A DNA stretch of 64,000 nt from positions 227,879-291,878 of the forward strand of contig NZ_BBLX01000001.1 of assembly GCF_000971155.1 (NCBI RefSeq). The letters run 5' to 3'. Both the position numbers and the translations under genes were made by a program. The number at the start of each line of letters is the position of its first letter. The stretch's first letter is position 1. The notes under the pieces were generated by a model, which was given only the letters and a program-made list of their open reading frames with translations, made no database searches and was not told the DNA's origin. The DNA is from Demequina maris (GTDB lineage Bacteria > Actinomycetota > Actinomycetes > Actinomycetales > Demequinaceae). Positions 16,928 through 25,623 of this stretch are shown here, piece after piece.

Positions 16928-17909
16928 ATGTTCGGTGGGAGCAAGCGTCGTCGCGAGGACCTCACAGCGGAGACATCGTCAACAGGCACCGGCAAGGATG
17001 GCCCCAACGGACACGACTGGGTTGCGCTTTCGGTCTCGGTGCTCGCCCTCGCGGTGAGCGGCCTTGCCTTCTTCGCACCCACGGTCCACAAGTCGCACAC
17101 GCAGGAGGTGATAGCGGGCGCACTGGGCGCGAAGACCATCAACGAGCTCATGTCAGGCAGAAGCGTGACTGCGCCCGACTCCCCCGCCGATGTGTTCTTC
17201 GAGCGACTCGCTCTTATCTGGCGTGCGGCGGAGGACGCGAAGGTCGAGGTGGACGCGCCCGTTTGCCCCCCCCGACCGCCCCAACTTCAGCATCGGCAAG
17301 CGGACCGTCTGCATCTTCGCCGCCGGCGGGTTCGGCGATGCGAACGTCACCCATACGATCACCGAGTTCCAGCATGACGGCAATGGGCTGGTCACGAGCT
17401 TCTCGGTCGACGGCCTGCCTCTCACCACGCTCGTTCCTGACAATCCCAAGGAGTACGACGCGGGCATCCAGCACGCACCGTTCCAGGCCTTCTTCCTCGG
17501 GTCCGTCATGATGCCCGGCGACCCGGCCAACGCGAGCGCATCCGCCGAAGGCGGAAGGTCCGCAGGTGGTGGTACGCACAGTGGCACCGCGACCTACAGC
17601 TACATCCTGCGCATCGACTTCGCGAGCAGTCTGCCCGGGCGCCAGTTCACGGATGTCACCGCGTCGGGCGAGGACGTGCACTACGACGCCGTAGAGGTGC
17701 CCGCGATCGCGCCGGCGGCGTTCGATGCGAACGACGAGCCCACCGTCGTGTTCACGCTGAGCGACCCGAACGTGGGATTCCTCGAGCTATGCCTCACGCA
17801 TACCGACGACGAGGGCAACGTCGTGGGGCTCGCCACACAGAACGCGGCAGGTGAGGACGTGGTCGTGCCCTGGAAGGACATCTGCGGCCGTGCACATCCG
17901 GACCACTAG
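16928..17909 (+). pseudogene. Orphan membrane-anchored protein gene with +1 frameshift at a C8 tract
   Basis: The first frame (ATG 16928, after AGGGGGA) encodes a basic cytoplasmic start, one membrane helix at about residues 31-51 (WVALSVSVLALAVSGLAFFAP) and about 60 more residues. It then becomes arginine-rich nonsense at a run of eight C (17266-17273). From the same point, one base over, a convincing reading frame continues (PDRPNFSIGKRTVCIF...) to a stop at 17909; with seven C the product would be about 326 residues. The C-terminal part looks beta-rich and extracellular, with no family recognised. Codons are less GC-biased than in neighbours (TTT, CTT, ATA, AGC-type choices), hinting at acquisition. 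It may be a sequencing error, a true pseudogene or phase variation. The 3' end overlaps nrdG by 4 bases. Confidence 0.6.
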
Positions 17910-18463
17910 CCCAGACGAGCGAACGGCACCGCGTGCCCGACCGCGAGCGAGCCCGGCACGTCAAGAACGCGCTGGTTGCGGCTGCCGCGGAACGCCAGCG
18001 AGAGGTCGCGCTCGGCGAGCTCGAACGGGCCGTCGACCAGCACGTCGACCTGCGCGAGCAGCGCCCGCTTGTCCTCGCTCTCGCCCAGCAGCTCCTCGAA
18101 CGTGTAGCCCGTCCAGCACCACACGTCCTTGCCGGGCAGCTCGGCGCGCATGCGCCGCACCAGCGACAGGCACGTGCCGGTGTTGAGGAACGGCTCGCCG
18201 CCCACGAGCGACAGGCCCTGCACCGCGGGATGCGCGAGGTCGGACAGGATCCGCTCCTCCAGCTCCAGCGTGTAGGGCTCGCCGCAGCGGAAGCTCCACG
18301 CGTCCTCGTTGAAGCAGCCCTCGCACTGGAAGAGGCAGCCGCTCACGTACAGGCTGCACCGCACGCCCTCGCCGTCGACGAAGACGAAGGGCTTGTAGTC
18401 GGCGACGTGGCCCTGGCTGACCCGGGAGGCCAGCCAGGACTCGCGCACCGGCGCGCGGTGCAT
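17906..18463 (-). CDS. nrdG: Anaerobic ribonucleotide reductase activating enzyme (radical SAM)
   Basis: The 185-residue radical-SAM protein generates the glycyl radical on NrdD. The iron-sulfur cluster motif is in SGCLFQCEGCFNEDAW (C-x3-C-x2-C), followed by the GGEP SAM-binding motif (SLVGGEPFLN). The ATG at 18463 follows AGGAGG and starts two bases after the nrdD stop, giving a tight nrdDG operon. Size and motifs match NrdG of other bacteria. It implies that deoxynucleotide synthesis can proceed without oxygen. Confidence 0.93.
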   Translation of the reverse strand: MHRAPVRESWLASRVSQGHVADYKPFVFVDGEGVRCSLYVSGCLFQCEGCFNEDAWSFRCGEPYTLELEERILSDLAHPAVQGLSLVGGEPFLNTGTCLSLVRRMRAELPGKDVWCWTGYTFEELLGESEDKRALLAQVDVLVDGPFELAERDLSLAFRGSRNQRVLDVPGSLAVGHAVPFARLG

Positions 18464-18465
18464 CG

Positions 18466-20721
18466 TCAGCCCTCCTGCGTGCGCGCCAGCCGCTCGCACG
18501 GGTCGAGCGCCGACAGCGGCACCCGCACGTCGTCATCCATGTGCTTGACGCGCGAGGAGATCTCCTGGTGGCGGCCGTGCACCATGGGCCGCTGCTGCGG
18601 ATTGCCGAGGTAGCCGCACGTGCGCTTGACCACGTCGCACGTGCGCGGGTCGTCGTTGCCGCACGCCGGGCACGCGAAGCCGCGTGCGGTCGGGTCGAAG
18701 TCGCCCGCGTAGCCGCACGCGAAGCAGCGGTCGATGGGCGTGTTGGTGCCGAGGTACCCGACGCGGTCGTACGCGTAGTCCCACACCGCCTCGAGCGCCT
18801 TCGGGTTCTGCTGCAGCACCGGGTACTCGCAGTAGTGGATGAACCCGCCCGAGGTCAGCGGCGCGTACTCGGCCTCGAAGTCGAGCTTCTCGAACGGCGT
18901 GGGGTTCTTGCGCACGTCGTAGTGGAACGAGTTCGTGTAGTAGTCCTTGTCGGTGATGTCCGCGACGGAGCCGAAGCGCTCCTTGTCGAGACGGCAGAAC
19001 CGGTCGGTGAGGCTCTCGGACGGGGTCGAGTACACGCTGAAGTGGTAGCCGGAGGCGGCCTTCCACGCGGCCGCGCGCTCCCGCAGCGTCCGCAGCACGC
19101 GCACCGTGAGCTCCTTCGCCTCGGGGTTGGACTCCCATTCGCCGCCATAGAACGCGGTGGCGACCTCGTACAGGCCGATGTAGCCCAGCGAGACCGTGGC
19201 GCGGCCGTCGCGGAACAGCGAGTCGACGTCCTCCGCCGGCGCGAGCCGCTTCCCGAACGCGCCGTGGATGTAGAGGATCGGCGCGTTGCCCGGCACCGCC
19301 TCCTTGCACCGCTCGATGCGGTAGCTCAGCGCATCGTGCATCGTCTCGAGCCGCTCGTCGAGCAGCCGCCAGAAGGTGGCCTGGTCGCCCTCGGACTCGA
19401 GGGCGATGCGCGGCAGGTTCAGCGTCACGACGCCGAGGTTCATACGCCCCTCGACCACGTCCTGACCGTCCTCGTCCTCCCAACCCTGCAGGAACGAGCG
19501 GCAGCCCATGGGCGCCTTGAACGAGCCGGTGATCTCGACGATCTTGTCGTAGCTCAGCACGTCCGGGTACATGCGCTTGGTCGCGCACTCGACGGCGAGC
19601 GCCTTGATGTCGTAGTTGGGGTCGTCCTCGGCGAGGTTGAGCCCCCGCTTCACCGTGAACAGCAGCTTGGGGAAGATCGCGGTCCGGCCCTCGCGGCCCA
19701 GCCCCCGGATGCGGATCTGCAGGATCGCCTTCTGGATCTCGCGCTCGTACCAGCCGGTGCCGAGCCCGAAGCCGATCGACGTGAACGGCGTCTGGCCGTT
19801 CGAGGTGAAGAGCGTGTTGATCTCGTACTCGAGCGACTGCATCGCGTCGTAGATGTCCTTGCGCGTCTTCTCCTGGACGTAGTCCTCGCGGCGCGCGGGG
19901 TCGTCGATCCAGGCGGCGGCGTCGGCCTCGTGCTTCGCGCGGTTGAGCGCGGCGTAGGGCGCGAGCAGCTCGTCGATGCGGTTGACCGTGCAGCCGCCGT
20001 ACTGGCTCGACGACACGTTCGCGATGATCTGCGAGATCTGCGCGGTGGCCGTCTGGATCGAGCGCGGCGGCTCGACCTGTGCGTTGCCGATGCGGAAGCC
20101 GGCCGACAGCATCGTCTTGAAGTCGATGAGGCAGCAGTTCGTCATCGGCGCATACGGGTGGTAGTCGAGGTCGTGGTAGTGGAGGTCGCCCTTCTGGTGG
20201 GCGTTCGCCACGTGCGCCGGCAGCATGCGCAGGCCGATCGCCTTGCCCACCATGCCCGCGGTGAGGTCGCGCTGCGTGTTGTAGACCTCGGCGTCCTTGT
20301 TGGCGTTCTCGTGGACCACGCTCGAGTCCTTGGACATCAGCCGCGTGATGGAGTGGTTGAGGTCCATCGCCTTGGAGCGAGAGAAGTCCCGGTCGACGCG
20401 GTAGTCGATGTAGGCACGCGCGACGTCGTATTCCCCCGCCTCCAGCAGCTCGTGCTCGACCACGCTCTGGATCTCGTAGATCTTCACGGTGTCCGTGAAG
20501 CGCGCCGTGAGCTCGGAGTCCACGCGCGCGACGAGCCCGTCGAGCGCCGCCTCCTGCGCGGGCGTCAGCGCGCCGTGCACCGCGGTGAAGGCCTTGGCGA
20601 GCGCCGCGGCGATGCGGCGGTCGTCGAAGATCAGCGTGCGTCCGTCGCGCTTGACGACCCGGAGGACGGGGCGGTCGTCCCCCTCGTCGGTGTGCGTCCG
20701 GTCCAGCTCGGTGATGCTCAT
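18466..20721 (-). CDS. nrdD: Anaerobic ribonucleoside-triphosphate reductase, class III
   Basis: The 751-residue glycyl-radical enzyme reduces NTPs to dNTPs without oxygen. An N-terminal ATP-cone (VVKRDGRTLIFDDRRIAAALAKAF, about residues 22-46) gives allosteric control. The C-terminal zinc site is C-x2-C in CFACGYAGDF plus CPACGNDD, and the glycyl radical loop is RTCGYLGNPQQRP. About 20 residues after the RVKH motif (ending LARTQEG) form a small extension. It is co-transcribed with nrdG, and tandem NrdR-like boxes lie 46-93 bases upstream of the start. It is a marker of facultative anaerobic growth. Confidence 0.95.
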   Translation of the reverse strand: MSITELDRTHTDEGDDRPVLRVVKRDGRTLIFDDRRIAAALAKAFTAVHGALTPAQEAALDGLVARVDSELTARFTDTVKIYEIQSVVEHELLEAGEYDVARAYIDYRVDRDFSRSKAMDLNHSITRLMSKDSSVVHENANKDAEVYNTQRDLTAGMVGKAIGLRMLPAHVANAHQKGDLHYHDLDYHPYAPMTNCCLIDFKTMLSAGFRIGNAQVEPPRSIQTATAQISQIIANVSSSQYGGCTVNRIDELLAPYAALNRAKHEADAAAWIDDPARREDYVQEKTRKDIYDAMQSLEYEINTLFTSNGQTPFTSIGFGLGTGWYEREIQKAILQIRIRGLGREGRTAIFPKLLFTVKRGLNLAEDDPNYDIKALAVECATKRMYPDVLSYDKIVEITGSFKAPMGCRSFLQGWEDEDGQDVVEGRMNLGVVTLNLPRIALESEGDQATFWRLLDERLETMHDALSYRIERCKEAVPGNAPILYIHGAFGKRLAPAEDVDSLFRDGRATVSLGYIGLYEVATAFYGGEWESNPEAKELTVRVLRTLRERAAAWKAASGYHFSVYSTPSESLTDRFCRLDKERFGSVADITDKDYYTNSFHYDVRKNPTPFEKLDFEAEYAPLTSGGFIHYCEYPVLQQNPKALEAVWDYAYDRVGYLGTNTPIDRCFACGYAGDFDPTARGFACPACGNDDPRTCDVVKRTCGYLGNPQQRPMVHGRHQEISSRVKHMDDDVRVPLSALDPCERLARTQEG

Positions 20722-20766
20722 GAGGGCTCCCCTTCGTGTCCTGTCATCCCGCCGGCCCGCCCCTCA

Positions 20767-20814
20767 ACACAACATCTAGGGCCTCCGGTCGCATGTGAAC
20801 ACTAGATCTCGTGG
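20767..20814 (-). promoter_or_regulatory. Tandem NrdR-box-like sites upstream of nrdDG
   Basis: ACACAACATCTAGGGC (20767-20782) and ACACTAGATCTCGTGG (20799-20814) each match about 12 of 16 positions of the known NrdR consensus aCaCwAtATaTwGtgt. Their starts are 32 bases apart, about three helical turns, as described for paired NrdR sites upstream of ribonucleotide reductase operons. Repression by the ATP-cone repressor NrdR is inferred from family knowledge; nrdR itself is not in the window. Confidence 0.75.
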
Positions 20815-21260
20815 TCGCGGGAGACTGGGCCCTTGGTCCCAAGCAGGCCTCTTCGGGGACGATGCGGCGGTCGGCCGTGCGGGGCGGGGGCCGAAGAGGG
20901 CGCGGGCGGATCCACCGCCCCCCGGCGTGTCGCGTGCGACACGCGCCGCCTTCGCTCCGAGGCCGCGCACCTTAGTGCCACCCGGCACCGACGGTTGACA
21001 TATCCGCCACTGTGAGACGGAGATCACACGGCGACCCCGCCGCATGCCCCCGGGGAGATGTCGCCCCTGCATACACCCCCGATGGGAAGGCTCACCTCAC
21101 CCGGCACCCCGGCCGCACCGGGCGCCGAGCACGAATCGTGCACGGGCACGCACGGATATCGCAGTTATGGTCTTACGAGCCCTCGCACCACGAAGCGCCG
21201 CTGGCACGGCCGCGGCAGCTCGGTGCATCAGGCAGTCCTTGACCCCCACCCTGGAGACAT
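20815..21260. other. Long non-coding stretch between nrdD and vanY with inverted repeats
   Basis: About 445 bases carry no convincing gene. They hold CCTCTTCGG/CCGAAGAGG arms (20848-20856 and 20891-20899) enclosing one copy of the GGACGATGCG motif, a near-palindrome GCGTGTCGC-GT-GCGACACGC (20925-20944), and an isolated TTGACA at 20995-21000 without a good -10 at 16-18 bases. A long 5' leader of vanY or a small RNA is possible; no known riboswitch class was recognised. Confidence 0.5.
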
Positions 21261-23024
21261 GTGCGCAAGTTTCACCTGCCCTTCCGATGGCAGACGGCGA
21301 CGACGTTCGCCGTCTGCTGCTTTCTTGGCGGCATCGCCGTCGCGCTCGGCGTGCACGAGCAGCGCGTGGGAAGCGCCGTCGAGGAGGCACGTGCGCAGGC
21401 ACGTCTCCTCGACGAGGAGCGGGAGAAGCTGGAGCTGACGCTCGCCAAGGCGCGCGAGGTCTCCGAGGTCTCGGAGTCCGTCGCCGACGAGGACCTGGTC
21501 GCCTCGGCGGCGGCCGAGCTCGCGCAGGCCGCGACCTCCGCGGCCTTCGCTGCCGAGCAGCACAACATCCTCGTGAGCGCGTCCGCCGTGGTCCCGCCGG
21601 CGTGGGCGAACGCCCCCCTCGGCGTCGAGACGGCGCGCGGCCCGTACGCCGCGACCCCGTCGCTCGAGGTCGACGTGGCGGCCGTCCTCGGTGAGGTCGA
21701 GGCCGCGGTCTCCGACGAGGCCGACGACGCGACGACGTCCGACGCCACTGTCGAGGCCTCGCCGGACGCGTCCGCCAGCGCCTCGCCGTCGACCGAGCCC
21801 AGCGCGACGGCCAGCGCCTCTCCCTCGGTCGAGGCCAGCGCCTCCACCGAGCCCTCGCCGAGCGCCTCCGCGTCCGCGGACGCGAGCGTCGAGCCCTCGG
21901 CCGAGCCCAGCGCGTCGCCCGAGGCGGAGCCCACCGAGACGACCGCCGCGGAGGACGCGGCCGCGCTCGCCACCCTCATCGACGACTCCGAGGTGGCGCA
22001 GGTGCTGCTCGGCGAGATCGACGACCTCGAGACCGTTGCCGCGACCGTCACCCGGCTCGAGCAGGCCGCCGCGCAGCTCGACGCCGCCACCCGCCGCATC
22101 GAGGGCACCACCGCGGTGCTCGAGGCCGCCACGGCCGAGGCCGCGCTCGAGCGCGCCAACCTCACGCTCGAGCAGAAGCTCGACGCCGTGAAGGCCGTCG
22201 GCGACTCCGCGAAGGACATGATCGAGGCGGTCGACGGCAAGGTCGCCAAGAAGTCGACGATCACGGACCTCACGCAGGCCCGCCGCACCCTGCTCGACCT
22301 GCGCAAGACGGAGGTCGACCGCGACGACGCCGAGGCCGTCGAGGTGCTCATCACGGACGTGCGGAACGCGACGCTCAACGTCGAGGCCGCCGAGCAGGCG
22401 CTGTACAAGTCCCACCACGCGTGGGTGAAGTCCGAGAACAAGCGCCGCACCCAGATCAACAAGAAGCGTCTCGCGACGTACGAGCGCCAGGTGGACAAGG
22501 CGTACGCCAACGCGCACGCCCAGTACGCGAACGCCGCGGCCGCCCGCCAGGACGGCTGGTCGGGCGCCCCGTCCGGAATCTCGTACAGCAACGGCCAGGT
22601 CCCGTCGTCGCAGCTGTGCTCGCTGTCGTTCGCCGCGGGCCACCAGCTCCAGTGCGACGCCGCCGAGGCGCTCGAGCGCGCCGACGACGCCTACTACGCG
22701 CAGACCGGCAGCCACCTCTCGGTGAGCTCGTCGTACCGCTCGTACGGGGCGCAGGTCGCGACCAAGGCCTCGAAGGGCTACCTCGCCGCGACGCCCGGCA
22801 CCTCGAACCACGGCTGGGGCATGGCCGCGGACTTCGCGCCCGCCTCGGCGGCGTGGATGTCCGCCAACGGCGAGAAGTACGGCTGGGTGCACCCCCTGTG
22901 GGCCCGTCCCGGCGGATCGAAGCCCGAGTCGTGGCACCTCGAGTTCGTGGCGCCCGACATCACCGTGAACATGCCGTCCAAGCCGACCCTGATGAAGAAG
23001 GTGTCGAGCTCGCTCAAGGGCTAG
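21261..23024 (+). CDS. Secreted or anchored D-Ala-D-Ala carboxypeptidase, VanY domain
   Basis: The 587-residue protein begins with a basic stretch and a membrane segment (about residues 13-31), then a coiled coil. A low-complexity Ser/Ala/Glu/Pro linker follows at about 163-233 (repeats such as SASPSTEPSATASASPSVEA), then a second long helical region. The C-terminal VanY peptidase domain (about 440-575) has zinc ligands in SNHGWGMAADF (His and Asp) and in SWHLEF (His), plus SSSYRSYGAQ. It should trim peptidoglycan stem peptides outside the membrane. GTG at 21261 follows GGAG. The stop overlaps the convergent downstream gene by 4 bases. Confidence 0.9.
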   Translation: MRKFHLPFRWQTATTFAVCCFLGGIAVALGVHEQRVGSAVEEARAQARLLDEEREKLELTLAKAREVSEVSESVADEDLVASAAAELAQAATSAAFAAEQHNILVSASAVVPPAWANAPLGVETARGPYAATPSLEVDVAAVLGEVEAAVSDEADDATTSDATVEASPDASASASPSTEPSATASASPSVEASASTEPSPSASASADASVEPSAEPSASPEAEPTETTAAEDAAALATLIDDSEVAQVLLGEIDDLETVAATVTRLEQAAAQLDAATRRIEGTTAVLEAATAEAALERANLTLEQKLDAVKAVGDSAKDMIEAVDGKVAKKSTITDLTQARRTLLDLRKTEVDRDDAEAVEVLITDVRNATLNVEAAEQALYKSHHAWVKSENKRRTQINKKRLATYERQVDKAYANAHAQYANAAAARQDGWSGAPSGISYSNGQVPSSQLCSLSFAAGHQLQCDAAEALERADDAYYAQTGSHLSVSSSYRSYGAQVATKASKGYLAATPGTSNHGWGMAADFAPASAAWMSANGEKYGWVHPLWARPGGSKPESWHLEFVAPDITVNMPSKPTLMKKVSSSLKG

Positions 23025-24091
23025 ACGGGCACCGCCCGCACCGCGGCGCCGAGCCCGGGGTCGATCATGGCCCCGGTGGCGCTCATGACGGCGTCCGCGC
23101 CGGCGGCGCGGTAGGCGGCGTAGTGCGCGGCGGTCAGCACGCCGCCCACGCCCACGATCGCGAACTCCCCCGCCCCCGCGTCGCGCAGGCGCGCGAGCCG
23201 GGCCGTCATCTCGAGACCGGCCCATCGGATCGCGTCGCCGCACACGCCCGCCACCTCGCGGCCCGCTCCGGGCAGCGCCGGCCCGCCGGCACGGTCGACC
23301 AGCCGCGCGGGCAGCGTGTTGACCGCCGCGTACCCGTCCACGATGCCGGCCGTCGCGTCGACGAACCGCGCCAGCGCCGCATCGTCCCGGACGTAGGCCA
23401 GCTTGAGGATCAGCGGCACGTCCCCGACCGCCTCCTTCACGGCCCCCGAGATGCGGGCCACCTGAGCCGCGTCGAAGCACAGCAGCGCGCCCGTGCCCTC
23501 GTTCGGGCAGCTGAGGTTCATCTCCAGCACGGGCGCCCCGGTCTCCGCGACGAGCCGTGCCGCCGCCACGTGGTCGGCCACGTACGCGGTCTCGCGGTCC
23601 GCCACCCCGACGGGCGGATGGGTGCCCTGGAACGAGCCCACCAGGAGCTGGCCCTCACCGGCCGCCGCGACGGCGGCGGCCATGTCGGGCTGCCACGCAT
23701 CGGGATCTCGCGACGGCACGCCGAACGAGTTGGAGATGCTCGTCGCCCCGTCGAGGTCGCCGTCGGCCACGAGAGGCTCGGTGCGGTCCGCCGCGAGGTC
23801 GCCGTCGACGTGCACGGCGAGCGCGTTGGGGAACGGGTGGGACGCGCGCGCCCCGGTGCGCACGGTCTTGTACACGTTGACGTCGAAGCCGTGACGGAAC
23901 GCGGCGGCGGCGAACGCGGCGTTCACCAGCGGACCCGCGGGGATCCCGAAGGGCCGCGCGACCTCGAGCCCGAGGAACGTCTCGGTCCGCACGGGCGCCT
24001 CGAGGCCGTCCGCCGGCCCGGCGAGCGGCCCGAAGGGGCCGTGCGCGTAGTTGTCGTCGTACGTGCGGCGCGGATCGTAGAACCAGGTCAT
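23021..24091 (-). CDS. Dihydroorotate dehydrogenase-like FMN protein
   Basis: The 356-residue TIM-barrel flavoprotein shows the family motif NLSCPNEGTG (catalytic Cys and substrate Asn), an ILKLAY strand with FMN-binding Lys, and a C-terminal phosphate-binding glycine segment (IVGVGGVLTA). Similarity is to the PyrD/dihydropyrimidine dehydrogenase superfamily. It stands alone here, away from other pyr genes, and the N-terminus is atypical, so it may be a paralogue acting on another pyrimidine rather than the housekeeping pyrD. It is convergent with vanY. Confidence 0.75.
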   Translation of the reverse strand: MTWFYDPRRTYDDNYAHGPFGPLAGPADGLEAPVRTETFLGLEVARPFGIPAGPLVNAAFAAAAFRHGFDVNVYKTVRTGARASHPFPNALAVHVDGDLAADRTEPLVADGDLDGATSISNSFGVPSRDPDAWQPDMAAAVAAAGEGQLLVGSFQGTHPPVGVADRETAYVADHVAAARLVAETGAPVLEMNLSCPNEGTGALLCFDAAQVARISGAVKEAVGDVPLILKLAYVRDDAALARFVDATAGIVDGYAAVNTLPARLVDRAGGPALPGAGREVAGVCGDAIRWAGLEMTARLARLRDAGAGEFAIVGVGGVLTAAHYAAYRAAGADAVMSATGAMIDPGLGAAVRAVPV

Positions 24092-24183
24092 CGTGGCTCG
24101 AGGCTAGCGGCGAGCGGAACGCCGTGGCCGGGACCTCGGGGCCGCGCCGTGCAGGCGGGCCGCGCGCGTGATTCGCTGGGCAG

Positions 24184-25554
24184 GTGACCCCGGTGCTCGA
24201 CGTCGACTACCTCGTGGTCGGCGCGGGCGCGGCCGGCCTCGCCTTCGTCGACTCCCTCGTCGACCACGCCGACGCGACCGTGGCGATCGTCGACACGCGC
24301 GAGTCCCCCGGCGGGCACTGGCGGGACGCGTACCCGTTCGTGCGCCTGCATCAGGCCTCCACCTTCTACGGCGTCGCGTCGACGGTGCTCGGCGGCGCGC
24401 TGCAGGAGTCCGGACCGGAGGCCGGGCTCCAGGAACGCGCGACCGGCGCGGAGATCCGTGCCTACTACGAGGCCGTGGTGGCGCGCCTGGTCGGCACGGG
24501 CCGCGCGACGCTCCTCGGCGGCGCGCGGCACGTGGGCGAGGGCCGCATCGTCCCCGCCGACGGCGGCCAGGAGGTGCGTGTGCGGCCCGGGTGCCGCATC
24601 GTCGACGCGCGCTACCTCTCCCCCGTCATCCCCGCGCTCGCTCCCCCGCCGTTCGCCGTCGCCGACGATGCCCGCGTGCTCCCGGTCGGCCGGATCGACG
24701 AGGCGCTCGACGCGCCCCGGCAGGTGGTGGTCGGCTCCGGGAAGACCGCGACCGACGCCATCGTCCACCTGCTCGACCGCGGGACCGACCCGGACCGGAT
24801 CGCGTGGATCCGCCCGCGCGACCCCTGGATGCTCGACCGCGCCGTCATCCAGCCCGACCCGGCCGTGTTCCAGGGCATGGTCGCCGCGACGTGGGAGGCG
24901 GCCGCGTCCGCCCGCACGCTCGACGACCTCTTCACCCGGCTCGAGGCCGCCGGGGTGATGATGCGCATCGACCCGGCGGTGACGCCCACCATGGCGAAGT
25001 GCCCCACGCTCGGCCGCTGGGAGCTCGCGCTCCTGCGCTCGGTCGAGCACGTCGTCCGGCTCGGGCACGTGCGATCGGTCGGAGCGCGCCGCATCGTGCT
25101 CGCCGAGGGCGACGTCGCCGTGCCGGCGGGCACGGCGGTGATCCACTGCGCCGCGGACGGGCTGCCGCGACCGCCGCGGATCCCCGTGTGGGCTCCCGAG
25201 GCGATCACGCTCCAACCCATCCGGTCGGGCTTCCCGTGCTTCGGCGCCGCGCTCGTCGGGTACGTCGAGGCGACGCGCGCGGACGACGCCCGCAAGAACG
25301 CGCTGTGCCCGCCCACGCAGTACGGCGACACGCGTGCCGACTGGGCGGAGATGACGCTGCGCGGGGCACGCTCCTCCGCGGCGTTCCTCGCGGAGCCGGA
25401 CATCCGCGCGTGGGCCGACAGCGTGGCGCTCAACCCGGCGCGCGTCCCCGCGGGCTCGGCGTCGCCCGCGCTCGACGACGCGCGGGAGAGGATCGCGCAC
25501 CATGGCCCGGAGGCCATGAGGAGGCTCGCGGCCCTCGCCGGCCTCGCCGCATAG
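24184..25554 (+). CDS. FAD/NAD(P)-binding oxidoreductase, monooxygenase-like
   Basis: The 456-residue protein opens with a Rossmann FAD motif (YLVVGAGAAGLAFVDSL) followed by ESPGGHWRDAYPFVRLHQ, the GG-x-W region typical of flavin monooxygenases. A second dinucleotide-binding motif, VVVGSGKTATDAIVHLL, lies near residue 180. This two-nucleotide layout resembles FMO/Baeyer-Villiger-type enzymes, but the FxGxxxHxxxW fingerprint is not seen, so the reaction is unassigned. It starts with GTG without a clear ribosome site. A hairpin follows the stop. Confidence 0.75.
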   Translation: MTPVLDVDYLVVGAGAAGLAFVDSLVDHADATVAIVDTRESPGGHWRDAYPFVRLHQASTFYGVASTVLGGALQESGPEAGLQERATGAEIRAYYEAVVARLVGTGRATLLGGARHVGEGRIVPADGGQEVRVRPGCRIVDARYLSPVIPALAPPPFAVADDARVLPVGRIDEALDAPRQVVVGSGKTATDAIVHLLDRGTDPDRIAWIRPRDPWMLDRAVIQPDPAVFQGMVAATWEAAASARTLDDLFTRLEAAGVMMRIDPAVTPTMAKCPTLGRWELALLRSVEHVVRLGHVRSVGARRIVLAEGDVAVPAGTAVIHCAADGLPRPPRIPVWAPEAITLQPIRSGFPCFGAALVGYVEATRADDARKNALCPPTQYGDTRADWAEMTLRGARSSAAFLAEPDIRAWADSVALNPARVPAGSASPALDDARERIAHHGPEAMRRLAALAGLAA

Positions 25555-25555
25555 A

Positions 25556-25581
25556 CCGGCTCTCGGCAAACCCTGAGCCGG
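25556..25581 (+). terminator. Short hairpin after the FAD oxidoreductase
   Basis: CCGGCTC (25556-25562) and GAGCCGG (25575-25581) form 7-bp arms around a 12-base loop starting two bases after the stop codon. No T-tract. Confidence 0.45.
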
Positions 25582-25623
25582 GTGCCAGGGAAAACGCGGT
25601 ACACGCTTCCTAGCCTGGCCGGC

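Noticed and set aside
20995-21025. TTGACA as the vanY promoter
   Set aside because: No acceptable -10 hexamer at 16-18 bases; the start of vanY is 260 bases away, so only noted inside the gap description.
21739-21960. Repeated SerAlaSerPro-type DNA in vanY as a tandem-repeat or CRISPR-like array
   Set aside because: It is a degenerate low-complexity protein linker, in frame, without regular unit length or spacers.
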